A stretch of 64,000 nt of DNA from Metapseudomonas otitidis (GCF_900111835.1 NZ_FOJP01000010.1:141397-205396); one strand, 5' to 3'. Positions 42,201-54,254 are shown, counted from the first letter of the stretch. Notes: generated by a model from the letters alone, not told the origin. Program-made: numbers and translations.

Positions 42201-42212
42201 TGGCCGTTCGTC

Positions 42213-43448
42213 TCAGGCCGACGAATGGCGGGGGCGCGGGCGTTGCAGTTCGCGTAGGTCCGCACCGCTGGGGTGCTGGAAGACTCGCAGGCCGAACTCC
42301 GGGAGGATCGCCAGGAGGTGGTCGAAGATGTCCGACTGGATGGCCTCGTAGCGGGCCCAGGCCGTGGTGCTGGTGAAGCAGTACAGCTCCAGCGGCAGGC
42401 CGTCGGCGGTCGGCGCCATCTGCCGCACCAGCAGGGTCATGTCCTGGCGGATCTCCGGGTGGTGGCGCAGGTACTGCTCCACGTAGGCGCGGAAGGTGCC
42501 GATGTTGGTCAGCTGACGGCTGTTGACCGGCAGGCGGGCCGACTCGTCCAGCTGGGCATTCCAGCTCAGCAGCTCGCTTTCCTTGGCCTTGAGGTAGCTG
42601 TCCAGCAGGCGGAAGCGGCGCAGGCCGGCCTGCTCGTCGGCGCTGAGGAAGTGCACGCTGTTCTGGTCCAGGTAGAGGCTGCGCTTGATCCGCCGTCCGC
42701 CCGACTCCTGCATGCCCCGCCAGTTCTTGAACGAGTCGGTGATGAAGCGCTTGGTGGGGATGGTGGTGATGGTCTTGTCCCAGTTCTGCACCTTCACCGT
42801 GTGCAGGGCGATGTCGATCACGTCGCCGTCGGCGTTCAGCTGGGGCATCTCCACCCAGTCGCCGACACGGATGATGTCGTTGGAGGTGATCTGCACGCTG
42901 GCCACCAGGGACAGCAGCGTGTCCTGGAAGATCAGCATCAGCACCGCGGCCATGGCACCGAGGCCGGACAGCAGGATCAGCGGCGAGCGGTCGATCAGGC
43001 TGGCCACCATGAGAATCGCGGCGATGGCGAACACGGCGATCTTCAGCACCTGCAGGTAGCCCTTGATGGGCCGCAGGTGCGCGTCTGGGCGGCGGTTGTA
43101 GAGGCTGTTGACGATGTCCAGCAGGGCGCTGATCGCCAGGGCCAGGGTGAGGATGATGAACGCCGCGCAGACATTGGTGACCACCGTCACCAGCGCAGCG
43201 GGCAGGCCGGGCACCACCTTCACCCCGGCGGTCAGCACCAGCGCGGGGACGACGTTGGCCAGGCGCTTGATCAGCCCCTGGTCCTGGATCTGCCCGCCGA
43301 CGAGGCGCAGCAGGCCCTTGAGGAGGATGCGCCGGACGATCCAGTTGGACAGCCAGGCCAGCAGGAGGAGGACGGAGGAGGCGACGAGCGTGTGCAGTTC
43401 TGGGTGCTGTCGCAGCCACTCCAGGGAATGGTTGAACGTGTCTTGCAT
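42213..43448 (-). CDS. mechanosensitive ion channel, MscS superfamily (YbdG/MscM-like)
   Basis: Inner-membrane channel thought to open under osmotic downshock. 411 residues with about five N-terminal hydrophobic segments (TLVASSVLLLLAWLSNWIV; VVPALVLTAGVKVVPGLPA; AAFIILTLALAISALLDIV; AVFAIAAILMVASLI), the pore/TM3 equivalent LLSGLGAMAAVLMLIFQDTL and the MscS beta domain (SNDIIRVGDWVEMPQLNADG, VQNWDKTITTIPTKRFITDS). Insertion after the beta domain and the tail resemble YbdG rather than MscS itself. Its stop lies 87 bases before the flagellinolysin start, on the same strand. Confidence 0.92.
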   Translation of the reverse strand: MQDTFNHSLEWLRQHPELHTLVASSVLLLLAWLSNWIVRRILLKGLLRLVGGQIQDQGLIKRLANVVPALVLTAGVKVVPGLPAALVTVVTNVCAAFIILTLALAISALLDIVNSLYNRRPDAHLRPIKGYLQVLKIAVFAIAAILMVASLIDRSPLILLSGLGAMAAVLMLIFQDTLLSLVASVQITSNDIIRVGDWVEMPQLNADGDVIDIALHTVKVQNWDKTITTIPTKRFITDSFKNWRGMQESGGRRIKRSLYLDQNSVHFLSADEQAGLRRFRLLDSYLKAKESELLSWNAQLDESARLPVNSRQLTNIGTFRAYVEQYLRHHPEIRQDMTLLVRQMAPTADGLPLELYCFTSTTAWARYEAIQSDIFDHLLAILPEFGLRVFQHPSGADLRELQRPRPRHSSA

Positions 43449-43578
43449 GGGCTGCTCCCTTCAGGGTTCCGATGGGTGGGGGTCTGCCCCAAAACCGCCG
43501 GACCTTAGCAAAACGCAGCCCGGCGGCCCAAGCCCGGGGGTGTAAGCGCAGGTGTCGCTGCGCCCTGGGCCGTCACGT

Positions 43579-44400
43579 TCAGGGGGTGTAGGCACCGATG
43601 AAGATGGCCGGGTCGACCCGCACGTCATTCAGGCTGACGTTCCAGTGCATGTGCGGCCCGGTGGCCCGGCCGGTGGCGCCGACGCGCCCCACCACGCCGC
43701 CGCGTGGCAGTGCCTGGCCGAGCTTAACGTCCACCTTGGACAGGTGGCAGAACATGCTGATCAGCCCCTGGCCGTGATCGACGAAAACCGTCTTGCCGTT
43801 GAAGAAGTAGTCGCCGATGAGGATGACCTTGCCGGCCGCCGGTGCCTTGATCGGGGTGCCGGCTCCCACTGCGAAGTCCAGGCCGGAGTGCGGGTTGCGC
43901 TCCTCGCCGTTGAAGAAGCGGCGCAGGCCGAAGGGGCTGGAGAGCGGGCCGTTCACCGGCTTGTCGAACAGCAGGTTGCTCGGCGTGCCGGGGCTGAAGC
44001 TGCGGTAGGCGCGGGTCTGTTCCGCCAGTTCGCGGTCGATGCGCTTCAGGTCCTCGGGCAGCGGGTTCACCTGGCGGGTGTTCTTCAGGGTGATGCGCTG
44101 TTCCTTGTAGTGGCGGGTGCCGACCGTGAAGGCCAGGCGGCGACCGTCGCTCACCTCGATGCGCTGTTCGCCAGCGGCGGTGCCCAGTGGGATGCCGACG
44201 ATGGCGATCCAGTCGCGCCCCTCTTCCTTGACCACCAGCACCGGCTTGCCCTGGTAGCGTGCCGTGGGCGCCTGGGCACCCTGGCCGAGCTGGACCACGG
44301 CGACACCGCCGGGCACCGGCTTGTCCAGCAGGCGGGTGATGAAGCCCTCGGCCTGGACGGGGAGGGCAACGAGGAGAAGCAGGGCGAGCAACAGGCGCAT
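43579..44400 (-). CDS. M23-family metallopeptidase (secreted, LytM-like)
   Basis: Periplasmic peptidoglycan endopeptidase or LytM-type regulator. 273 residues with a signal peptide MRLLLALLLLVALPVQA, an N-terminal beta domain (GVAVVQLGQGAQAPTARYQG), and a C-terminal M23 domain with metal ligands in NPHSGLDFAVGAGTPI and GPHMHWNVSLNDVRVDP, both complete, so catalysis is likely. The ATG lies 3 bases after the xseA stop, so the two genes are co-transcribed. Confidence 0.9.
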   Translation of the reverse strand: MRLLLALLLLVALPVQAEGFITRLLDKPVPGGVAVVQLGQGAQAPTARYQGKPVLVVKEEGRDWIAIVGIPLGTAAGEQRIEVSDGRRLAFTVGTRHYKEQRITLKNTRQVNPLPEDLKRIDRELAEQTRAYRSFSPGTPSNLLFDKPVNGPLSSPFGLRRFFNGEERNPHSGLDFAVGAGTPIKAPAAGKVILIGDYFFNGKTVFVDHGQGLISMFCHLSKVDVKLGQALPRGGVVGRVGATGRATGPHMHWNVSLNDVRVDPAIFIGAYTP

Positions 44401-44403
44401 CGA

Positions 44404-45783
44404 TCAGTCCAGCAGTGAGAGGGTGACGGGGGCCAGGTGGTTGTCCTCGACCCGTACCTCCAGCTCGCCTTCGCCGAGGCGTGCCTTGAGGCGTTGGCCG
44501 GGCTGGGTCTGGCTGGCGCTGCGGATGGCCTGGCCGCGCTCGTCGAGGAGGATGCTGTAGCCGCGGCCGAGGGTGGCCAGGGGGCTGAAGGCGTGCAGCG
44601 TCTGCACCTGGCTCTGCAGTTCCAGGCGACGGGTACCGAGGGTTTCGCGCATGGCCCGGGGCAGTCGCGCGGTCAGGGCGTCGAGGCGCTGGCGCAGCAG
44701 GCCGAGGGCGCGCCCCGGGTGCTGGGCCGCCAGGCGCGTCTCCAGGCGGGCCAGACGCTCGCGGCGCTGGCTCACTTGGCGGTCGAGGGCGCGTTGCAGG
44801 CGCATCTCCAGGTCATCCAGGCGCTGGGCCTGCTGGCGCAGCCGTTCGCCCGGGTGGCGCAGGCGTCGGGTCAGCCCGTCCAGGCGCAGGTGCTGGTGGG
44901 CGATCAGCTGGCGCATGCGCAGCAGCAGGCGGCGCTCCAGGCCCTCCAGGCGCTGGCGCAGGCCGCTGGAGTCCGGTGCCAGCAGCTCGGCGGCCGCAGA
45001 GGGCGTCGGCGCGCGAACGTCGGCGACGAAGTCGCTGATGGACACATCCGTCTCGTGGCCCACGGCGCTGACGATGGGGGTCTTGCAGGCGGCGACGGCG
45101 CGGGCCACGGCCTCTTCGTTGAAGCACCAGAGGTCTTCGAGGGAGCCGCCGCCCCGGGCCAGGATGAGCGCGTCGAAGCCCTGGGCATCGGCCAGGGCCA
45201 GGGCGCGGACGATCTGCGCGGTGGCTTCACGGCCCTGCACGGCGGTGGGCACCAGGGTCAGGCTGACCTGGAGCGCACGGCGGCGGAACACGCTGATGAT
45301 GTCGCGGATCACCGCGCCGGTGGGGGAGGTGACGATGCCCACGCGCTGGGGGTGTGCCGGCAGCGGGCGCTTGCGCTCGGTGGCGAACAGGCCCTCGCCG
45401 GCGAGCTTCTCCTTGAGCGCTTCGAAGGCCAGGCGCAGGGCGCCGTCACCGGCTGGCTCAACGGCGTCGGCGATCATCTGGTAGTCGCCACGGCCTTCGA
45501 AAAGCGAGACCTTGCCCCGCACCTTCACCGCCAGCCCGTCACGCAGGGCCTGGCGCACCTTGAGGGCGTTCTGCCGGAACAGCGCACAGCGCACCTGGGC
45601 CTGGCTGTCCTTGAGGGTGAAATAGAGGTGGCCGGATGCGGGCCGGGCGAGGTTGGAGATCTCGCCTTCCACCCAGACCTGGGGGAACACGTCCTCCAGC
45701 AGGTGGCGGGCACGCTGGTTCAGTTGGCTGACGGTCAGCACCTCGCGATCGAGGCCCAGCCGTTGGAAGGGGTCCTTGTACAT
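44404..45783 (-). CDS. xseA: exodeoxyribonuclease VII large subunit
   Basis: Large subunit of the single-strand-specific nuclease ExoVII. 459 residues from MYKDPFQRLGLDREVLTVSQ; OB-fold (VWVEGEISNLARPASGHLYF, about 36-56), catalytic region with VGIVTSPTGAVIRDII, LILARGGGSLEDLWCFNEE and SAVGHETDVSISDFVADVRA, then a long coiled coil of Arg/Gln/Leu-rich helices. A frame reaching 46707 is an accidental extension across the next gene. M23 gene follows immediately. Confidence 0.95.
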   Translation of the reverse strand: MYKDPFQRLGLDREVLTVSQLNQRARHLLEDVFPQVWVEGEISNLARPASGHLYFTLKDSQAQVRCALFRQNALKVRQALRDGLAVKVRGKVSLFEGRGDYQMIADAVEPAGDGALRLAFEALKEKLAGEGLFATERKRPLPAHPQRVGIVTSPTGAVIRDIISVFRRRALQVSLTLVPTAVQGREATAQIVRALALADAQGFDALILARGGGSLEDLWCFNEEAVARAVAACKTPIVSAVGHETDVSISDFVADVRAPTPSAAAELLAPDSSGLRQRLEGLERRLLLRMRQLIAHQHLRLDGLTRRLRHPGERLRQQAQRLDDLEMRLQRALDRQVSQRRERLARLETRLAAQHPGRALGLLRQRLDALTARLPRAMRETLGTRRLELQSQVQTLHAFSPLATLGRGYSILLDERGQAIRSASQTQPGQRLKARLGEGELEVRVEDNHLAPVTLSLLD

Positions 45784-45830
45784 GGCGCGGGATGATACGG
45801 GCGCACGGGGATGGCGCCAATGCGCACGCG

Positions 45831-46382
45831 TCAGTCTTCGACGCGCACCACGCGCACGGGGAAACCCAGGCGGTCGGCGAAGCCGTCGAGGAAGGCGCGG
45901 GTGAAGCCGGCCTCTACCCAGTGGTTGAAGATGAAGGCCAGGTTGGAGAAGCCGCAGGGCTGCAGGTAGAGGAAGCCGTTGATGTCGTCCTCGAAGCCGC
46001 ATTTGGGGCAGGTGAAGTTGTCGGTCTCGCCCGGCCACCAGGCTTCCAGGCTGTCGAACAGCGGCTCGCCGATCTCCCGGCGGCATTCCGGGCAGCCAGC
46101 CTCGCTGAGGAAACCGCGCACCGGGGTATAGATGCAGCGCTTGTCGACGATCTCCAGGCCGCAGCCCGGCTGGCCGATAGGCAGGCGCTCGGGATGTTCC
46201 ACCACGCGGCGGGCACCGGCAGCGGGGGCGTGCAGCGCGCGGTTGCCGCCCCGGCCGAAGGCGCTCGGGACCGCCTCGACCACGCCGCTCTGCACCAGCC
46301 AGCGCAGCAGGCGCCCGGCGAGGACCTGGTGGCCGGGCACGCTGGAGACCTGGGGAACGATGATCAGCTGACGGGTTTCCAT
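45831..46382 (-). CDS. hypothetical protein with four-cysteine zinc-ribbon motif
   Basis: 183 residues beginning METRQLIIVPQVSSVPGHQV; two CxxC knuckles, Cys97/Cys100 (GCPEC) and Cys125/Cys128 (FTCPKCGF), make a likely zinc ribbon, and the C-terminus is aromatic/hydrophobic (NLAFIFNHWVEAGFTRAFLD). I know homologues in pseudomonads under the misleading name 'sugar ABC transporter ATPase'; no Walker motifs are present, so that name is unsupported. Function unknown. It is 47 bases upstream of xseA on the same strand. Confidence 0.8.
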   Translation of the reverse strand: METRQLIIVPQVSSVPGHQVLAGRLLRWLVQSGVVEAVPSAFGRGGNRALHAPAAGARRVVEHPERLPIGQPGCGLEIVDKRCIYTPVRGFLSEAGCPECRREIGEPLFDSLEAWWPGETDNFTCPKCGFEDDINGFLYLQPCGFSNLAFIFNHWVEAGFTRAFLDGFADRLGFPVRVVRVED

Positions 46383-46433
46383 GGCCGGCTCCGGTGGACG
46401 AGGGCGCGCAGCTTACCCGCCCCGCCGGCCTCG

Positions 46434-47348
46434 TCAATCGGCGGTGGTCGGGTCGCTGGCAAGGTGCTGGCAGAGGTGCTCCACCAGGCCCCGGTCCAGG
46501 GCGCGGGTCTCGCTGCGCCATGCCAGGGCGACCTCGCTGTCGGCCTGGGGATCGGCCAGCGGCAGGAAGCGCACGTCGGCAGGGGCGATGCGGCTCATGG
46601 AGGCCGCCACCAGGGCCACGCCAAGGCCGGCTTCGATCAGGTGCAGCTGGCTGGTCTTGCGCGACACCACCCGCGCGGCACGGGGAAAGAAGCCTTCCCG
46701 CAGGCACAGTTCGGCGGCGCGGTAGCTCAGCCCGCCCCGTTGCAGGTGGGGGATGGAGACGAAGGCTTCTTCACGCAGATCAGTCAGGGGCACCGGCCCG
46801 TCGCGTCGCGCCAGCGGGTGGTCGACGGCGACCGCCAGCAGCAGGGGCTCGCGGTACAGCGGGCGGAGACTCAACCCGGGGTGCTGGCGCAGGACCGGCA
46901 GGCGCAGCAGGCAGGCGTCCAGGCGCCCTTCGCGCAGGTCCGCCAGTTGCTGTTCGGAGGATTGCTGGATGAGTTCGAGGCTGACGCCGGGGTGCGCTTC
47001 CAGGTAGCTGCACAGTGCCGCCTGCAGCGGGGCGACCAGCGGCACGGAGCTGGAGTGGCCCAGGCGCAGGCTGCCGTGCTGCCCCTGGCCGACCTGGCGG
47101 GCCAGGTCGCTGGCGGCTTCCAGGTCCAGCAGCAGGCGCCGGGCCCGGGGCAGGAAGGCCTGGCCGGCTTCGGTCAGCGTCACCTGGCGCGGGCCGCGCA
47201 GCAGCAGTTCGGTGCCCAGGTCGTCCTCCAGCTCACGCAGTTGGCGGCTCAGGGCGGATTGGGCGATGAACAGGCGCTCCGCCGCACGGCTGAGGCTGCC
47301 GGCGTCGACGATTTCCACGAAGTAGCGCAGTTGGCGAAGGGAGACCAT
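46434..47348 (-). CDS. LysR-family transcriptional regulator
   Basis: 304 residues; N-terminal winged HTH (MVSLRQLRYFVEIVDAGSLS, AQSALSRQLRELEDDLGTEL) and a LysR substrate-binding domain resembling the BenM/CatM/CysB-type architecture (RLGHSSSVPLVAPL; LLRLPVLRQHPGLSLRPLY). It is divergent from the TSUP exporter gene with a 100-base gap that holds a palindrome, so it probably controls that gene and itself; the inducer is unknown. Confidence 0.92.
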   Translation of the reverse strand: MVSLRQLRYFVEIVDAGSLSRAAERLFIAQSALSRQLRELEDDLGTELLLRGPRQVTLTEAGQAFLPRARRLLLDLEAASDLARQVGQGQHGSLRLGHSSSVPLVAPLQAALCSYLEAHPGVSLELIQQSSEQQLADLREGRLDACLLRLPVLRQHPGLSLRPLYREPLLLAVAVDHPLARRDGPVPLTDLREEAFVSIPHLQRGGLSYRAAELCLREGFFPRAARVVSRKTSQLHLIEAGLGVALVAASMSRIAPADVRFLPLADPQADSEVALAWRSETRALDRGLVEHLCQHLASDPTTAD

Positions 47349-47356
47349 CGATCCAT

Positions 47357-47380
47357 GCCTTTTCGAGATAGAGAGAAGGC
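47357..47380. promoter_or_regulatory. candidate LysR operator
   Basis: Palindrome GCCTT.TC - 8 bases - GA.AAGGC, with arms matching at 7 of 8 positions, in the divergent gap between the LysR gene and the TSUP exporter. It abuts the LysR start, the usual position of an autoregulatory site. Confidence 0.5.
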
Positions 47381-47448
47381 TTGGATTGTATTGGTGAGAT
47401 GGCAGGCGTGCTCGTTAGAGTCCACCTGTTTTTCGTAAGGAGCCGTTC

Positions 47449-48225
47449 ATGCACCTGTTTGAGCTGTTGGGGGCGCTGCCGTTCACGCCGCTGGAGTGGC
47501 TGCTGCTGGAAGGTGTCATCGCGCTGGCCTATGTGGTCTTCGGCATCGCCGGGTTCGGTACGGCGCTGGTGGCCGCGCCCTTGCTGGTGGGTTGGCTGCC
47601 GTTGTCCCAGGTGATCCCGTTGCTGGTGCTGCTGGATTTCACCGCCTCGTTCGGCAACTGGCTGCCGGCGCGTCGGTCGGTGTCGGGTAGCGAGTTGCGC
47701 CGGCTGCTGCCCTTGATGGCGTTGGGTTGCGGGGTAGGGGTCTATGGCCTGGCGACCTTGCGCTCGGAGCTGTTGATGCTGCTGCTGGGGGTGTTCGTCT
47801 GCCTCTATGCCGTGTATTCGCTGTTCCTCCAGCCGGTGCGCCGTGCGCCGATGGCGGTGGGCTGGGTGGTGCCGTTCGGGCTGTTCGGCGGTTTGTTCGG
47901 GGCCTTGTTCGGCAGTGGCGGCTTCCTCTATTCCCTCTACCTGAGCGGGCGGCTGGAGGCGAAGGAGCAGATCCGCGCCACCCAGAGCGCGCTGATCGGG
48001 TGCAGCACCTTCGTCCGCCTGGGGTTGTTCCTGCTGGCGGGCTTCTATGCCGATGCCTCGTTGCTGCTGATCGCCCTGTGCCTGCTGCCGGGGATGGCCG
48101 CCGGGTTGTGGGTGGGGCGGCGGGTGACGTTGCGCCTGTCGCGGGAGGCGTTCGTCCGGCTGGTGACCTGGCTGGTGCTGTGCAGTGGGGTGGCGCTGGT
48201 GGCGCGTTATCTGACGCAGGCATGA
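47449..48225 (+). CDS. TSUP-family (TauE/SafE, DUF81) membrane exporter
   Basis: 258 residues, mostly hydrophobic helices (VIALAYVVFGIAGFGTALVA, LLMLLLGVFVCLYAVYSLFL, WVVPFGLFGGLFGALFGSGG, LLGMA-like end). The two glycine-rich motifs GIAGFGTALVAAP near the first helix and FGGLFGALFGSGG near the middle are the duplicated TSUP signatures. Family members export sulfite, sulfonates or other organic anions; the substrate is unknown. AAGGAGC lies about 8 bases before the ATG. Probably controlled by the divergent LysR gene. Confidence 0.9.
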   Translation: MHLFELLGALPFTPLEWLLLEGVIALAYVVFGIAGFGTALVAAPLLVGWLPLSQVIPLLVLLDFTASFGNWLPARRSVSGSELRRLLPLMALGCGVGVYGLATLRSELLMLLLGVFVCLYAVYSLFLQPVRRAPMAVGWVVPFGLFGGLFGALFGSGGFLYSLYLSGRLEAKEQIRATQSALIGCSTFVRLGLFLLAGFYADASLLLIALCLLPGMAAGLWVGRRVTLRLSREAFVRLVTWLVLCSGVALVARYLTQA

Positions 48226-48252
48226 GACCTGTCGTCGGTATGTGATGGCCAA

Positions 48253-49789
<1,537 letters not shown>

Positions 49790-49805
49790 CTGACACTTCA
49801 CTGGA

Positions 49806-49859
49806 GCTGGAGGCTGGGGGCTGGACGGACAAGTTTTCGTCCAGCCTTCAGCCTTCAGC
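49806..49859 (+). repeat. heptad-built inverted repeat between guaB and guaA
   Basis: Two 22-base arms (49806-49827 and 49838-49859) flank GACAAGTTTT. Each arm is made of GCTG(G/A)(A/G)G-like heptads; the differences between the arms give G-U pairs in RNA, so an almost perfect 22-bp stem forms. There is no T-run on either side. It starts 16 bases after the guaB stop. Confidence 0.75.
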
Positions 49860-49887
49860 GTTTCAGCCACTTTCCCAGGGGAAGCAC

Positions 49888-51468
<1,581 letters not shown>

Positions 51469-51496
51469 TCCAGCTCCCCTGATCGCTGGATGAACG

Positions 51497-51533
51497 AAGG
51501 CGCGGACCGCTCAGGCGATCCGCGCCTTTTTCG
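51497..51533 (+). terminator. terminator of guaBA
   Basis: AAGGCGCGGA - 12 bases - TCCGCGCCTT hairpin followed by TTT, 28 bases after the guaA stop. Confidence 0.85.
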
Positions 51534-51605
51534 TGTGGTGGCCCTGCGACCGTCCCTCGCCTGATGCCTTGTGTCGCAGACATTTCTTGAGAATGAGCAG
51601 CAGTT

Positions 51606-51624
51606 GATCCGTATAATCATTACA
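51606..51624 (+). promoter_or_regulatory. Fur-box-like site and -10 of the iron ABC transporter operon
   Basis: GATCCGTATAATCATTACA matches 13 of 19 positions of the Fur consensus GATAATGATAATCATTATC. It contains a perfect -10 hexamer TATAAT (51612-51617); a TTGAGA (51587-51592) lies 19 bases upstream, long for a -35. The gene start is at 51655. Iron control is inferred. Confidence 0.6.
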
Positions 51625-51654
51625 GATCATTGCTGAGTTCAGAGGAGTGGTTAC

Positions 51655-52674
51655 ATGTCGGTACGTCTCGCAACTGCGTTGGCCCGCGCCTGTGGCGCCG
51701 GCCTGCTGTCCTTCGGCCTGCTGCTGCCGCTGGCGGCCCGCGCCGATGACGCAGTGACCCTGACCCTCTACAACGGGCAGCACGAAGCCACCGGCAAGGC
51801 CGTGGCCGACGCCTTCACTAAGGCCACTGGCATCCAGGTACGCATCCGCAAGGGCGGTGGTGGCCAGTTGGCCAACCAGATCGCCGAGGAAGGCGAGCGC
51901 TCGCCCGCCGACATCATCTACACCGAGGAAGCGCCGCCGCTGATCAAGCTGGCCAACCAGGGCCTGCTGGCCAAGGTGGACGACGCGCTGCTCAAGCAGG
52001 TCGAGCCGCAGTACGCCGACCCTGCCGGCCACTGGATCGGCGTCACCTCCCGGGTCCGCGTGCTGGCCTACAACCCCAAGGAGCTGGGCGACCAGCCCCT
52101 GCCGCAGAGCGTGCTCGATGTCGCCGATCCGGAGTGGAGCGGCAAGATCGCCTTCGTGCCCAGCAGTGGTGAGTTCCTCGGCCAGGTGGCCGCGATCATC
52201 AAGCTGCAGGGCCGCGAGAAGGCCGAGGAGTGGCTGACCGGCCTGAAGGCCTTCGGCTCCACCTACACCAACAACGTCATCGCCATGAAGGCGGTGGAGA
52301 ACGGCGAAGTCGCCGCCGCCCTGATCAACAGCTACTACTGGATGGCGCTGAAGAAGGAGAAGGGCGAGCTGAACAGCAAGCTGCACTACTTCGCCGATGG
52401 CGATGCCGGCGGCCTGGCCAGCGTGTCCGGCGTGGCTGTGGTGAAGGCCAGCAAGCACCCGAAGGAGGCCCAGCAGTTCGTGGCCTTCATGCTCAGCGAA
52501 GAAGGCCAGAAGGCCATCCTCAGCCAGTCGGCCGAATACCCGGTGAACCCGAAGGTGCCGGCTGATCCGCTGCTCAAGCCCTACGACCAGCTGCGCCCGC
52601 CGAAACTCAGCGCCTCCGACATCGGCCTGGCCGAGGACGCCCTGGAACTCGAACGCGAGGTCGGGCTGAACTGA
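51655..52674 (+). CDS. ferric iron ABC transporter substrate-binding protein (HitA/FbpA-like)
   Basis: Periplasmic ferric-ion-binding protein. 339 residues with a signal peptide ending ARADDAV (about residue 30); iron ligands expected from FbpA are present: His43 (YNGQHE) and the Tyr227/Tyr228 pair (NSYYWMAL). Architecture and length fit FbpA/HitA/AfuA. GAGGAG lies about 10 bases before the ATG. Its stop overlaps the permease start (TGATG). The upstream Fur-box-like site supports iron regulation. Confidence 0.92.
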   Translation: MSVRLATALARACGAGLLSFGLLLPLAARADDAVTLTLYNGQHEATGKAVADAFTKATGIQVRIRKGGGGQLANQIAEEGERSPADIIYTEEAPPLIKLANQGLLAKVDDALLKQVEPQYADPAGHWIGVTSRVRVLAYNPKELGDQPLPQSVLDVADPEWSGKIAFVPSSGEFLGQVAAIIKLQGREKAEEWLTGLKAFGSTYTNNVIAMKAVENGEVAAALINSYYWMALKKEKGELNSKLHYFADGDAGGLASVSGVAVVKASKHPKEAQQFVAFMLSEEGQKAILSQSAEYPVNPKVPADPLLKPYDQLRPPKLSASDIGLAEDALELEREVGLN

Positions 52675-54254
52675 TGCACGCCGAAGCCGTCGACCCGGCG
52701 CTGCCGGACACACCCTCGCTGGTGCCCAGCCGCCGGCGACGCACGCCGCCGATCTGGCTGCAGGTGCCGGTCATGGCGCTGCTGCTGGTGGCGGCCCTGC
52801 CGCTGTTCTACGTGGCGGTGCGCAGCTGGGAGTCCGGCTGGCACACCGCCTGGCAGCTGCTGTGGCGGCCCTTCGTGTTCCACCTGCTGGGCAACACCCT
52901 GAAGCTGATGGTGGCAGTCACCGCCGGCTGCGCGCTGCTCGGCCTGGCGCTGGCCTGGTGCGTGGAGCGCAGCGACCTGCGCGGTCGCCGGCAGTGGAAC
53001 GTGCTGCTCTGCCTGCCGTTCGCCATCCCGGCCTTCGTCGCCGGCTTCAGCTGGATTTCCCTCAGCCCGCTGTTCGAGGGGCTGTGGGGCACGGTGCTGG
53101 TGATGGTGCTGTCCAAGTACCCGCTGGTGTACCTGCCGGTGATGGCCACCCTGCGCAACCTCGACCCGGCCCTGGAAGAGTCCGCGCGCATGCTCGGCTA
53201 CACCCGGCGCCAGGTGTTCTGGCGGGTGACCCTGCCGCTGCTGCGCCCGGTGCTGATGGGCACCAGCCTGCTGGTGGCGCTGCACATGCTGGTGGAGTTC
53301 GGCGCGCCGTCGATCATGCGCTACCAGACCTTCACCACCGCCATCTATCAACAGTTCGAACTGGAGTTCAGCAACGCCAACGCGGCGATGCTCTCCGCCC
53401 TGCTGCTGGCCCTGTGCATGCTGCTGATGGGCCTGGAGCTGCGCCTGCGTGGCCGTGGCCATGCACGCACCGGACAGGGCGTGGCGCGGCGCATCGCGCC
53501 GGTGCGCCTGGGGCACTGGGACTGGCTGGTGCAGGGGGTACTGGTGGCCCTGGTGGTAGTGGGTTCGCTGGTGCCGCTGGTGACCCTGGGCTTCTGGATT
53601 CATGAAGGCAGCTCCGCCGCCTTCCCGCTCGGCGACATCCTCCGCACCCTCGGCTCGTCCCTCTATCTTTCCTTCGGCGGGGCGCTGATCAGCTGCCTGC
53701 TGGCCCTGCCGGTGTGCCTGGTGGTGGTGCGCTACCACGGGCGCCTGGCGCGCCTGGCGGATCGCCTGCCGTACCTGCTGCATGCGCTGCCGGGGCTGGT
53801 CATCGCGTTGTCCCTGGTGTTCTTCGCACTGGGCTATGCGCCGTCGTTGTACCAGACCACCCTGCTGTTGCTGGTGGCCTACGCCCTGCTGTTCATGCCC
53901 ATGGCCCAGTCGCCGTTGCGGGTGGCCCTGGAGAAGGCCTCGCCACAACTGGAGGAAGCCGCCCGGACCCTGGGTCAGACGCCGTTCCTGGCCTTCCTGC
54001 GGGTGACCTTGCCGATCATCTTCCCGGCCATCGGTGCTGGCTTCGTGCTGGTGTTCCTCGATTGCATGAAGGAGCTGACCGCCACCCTGATCCTCGGCCC
54101 CACCGGGCTGGACACCCTGGCGACCGCCGTGTGGTCGCACACGGCCAACCTGGAATACGCCGCGGCGGCGCCCTATGCGGCGCTGATCGTGCTGGTGTCC
54201 GGCCTGCCGGTGTACCTGCTCACCACGCGCGCCTACCTCGGGCGCCGTGGCTGA
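52674..54254 (+). CDS. iron ABC transporter permease (HitB/FbpB-like)
   Basis: Inner-membrane permease with two fused copies of the ABC permease domain in one 526-residue chain, as in FbpB/HitB: conserved EAA loops EESARMLGYTRRQVFWRVTL (about 170-190) and EEAARTLGQTPFLAFLRVTL (about 430-450), and about twelve hydrophobic segments. No ATPase gene (HitC/FbpC) is present in the window downstream; the next gene is a multicopper oxidase after 166 bases. Confidence 0.93.
   Translation: MHAEAVDPALPDTPSLVPSRRRRTPPIWLQVPVMALLLVAALPLFYVAVRSWESGWHTAWQLLWRPFVFHLLGNTLKLMVAVTAGCALLGLALAWCVERSDLRGRRQWNVLLCLPFAIPAFVAGFSWISLSPLFEGLWGTVLVMVLSKYPLVYLPVMATLRNLDPALEESARMLGYTRRQVFWRVTLPLLRPVLMGTSLLVALHMLVEFGAPSIMRYQTFTTAIYQQFELEFSNANAAMLSALLLALCMLLMGLELRLRGRGHARTGQGVARRIAPVRLGHWDWLVQGVLVALVVVGSLVPLVTLGFWIHEGSSAAFPLGDILRTLGSSLYLSFGGALISCLLALPVCLVVVRYHGRLARLADRLPYLLHALPGLVIALSLVFFALGYAPSLYQTTLLLLVAYALLFMPMAQSPLRVALEKASPQLEEAARTLGQTPFLAFLRVTLPIIFPAIGAGFVLVFLDCMKELTATLILGPTGLDTLATAVWSHTANLEYAAAAPYAALIVLVSGLPVYLLTTRAYLGRRG

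Noticed and set aside
44404..46707. 767-residue version of XseA
   Set aside because: The first 308 codons are a frame echo across the zinc-ribbon gene; XseA proper begins at 45783 with normal length.
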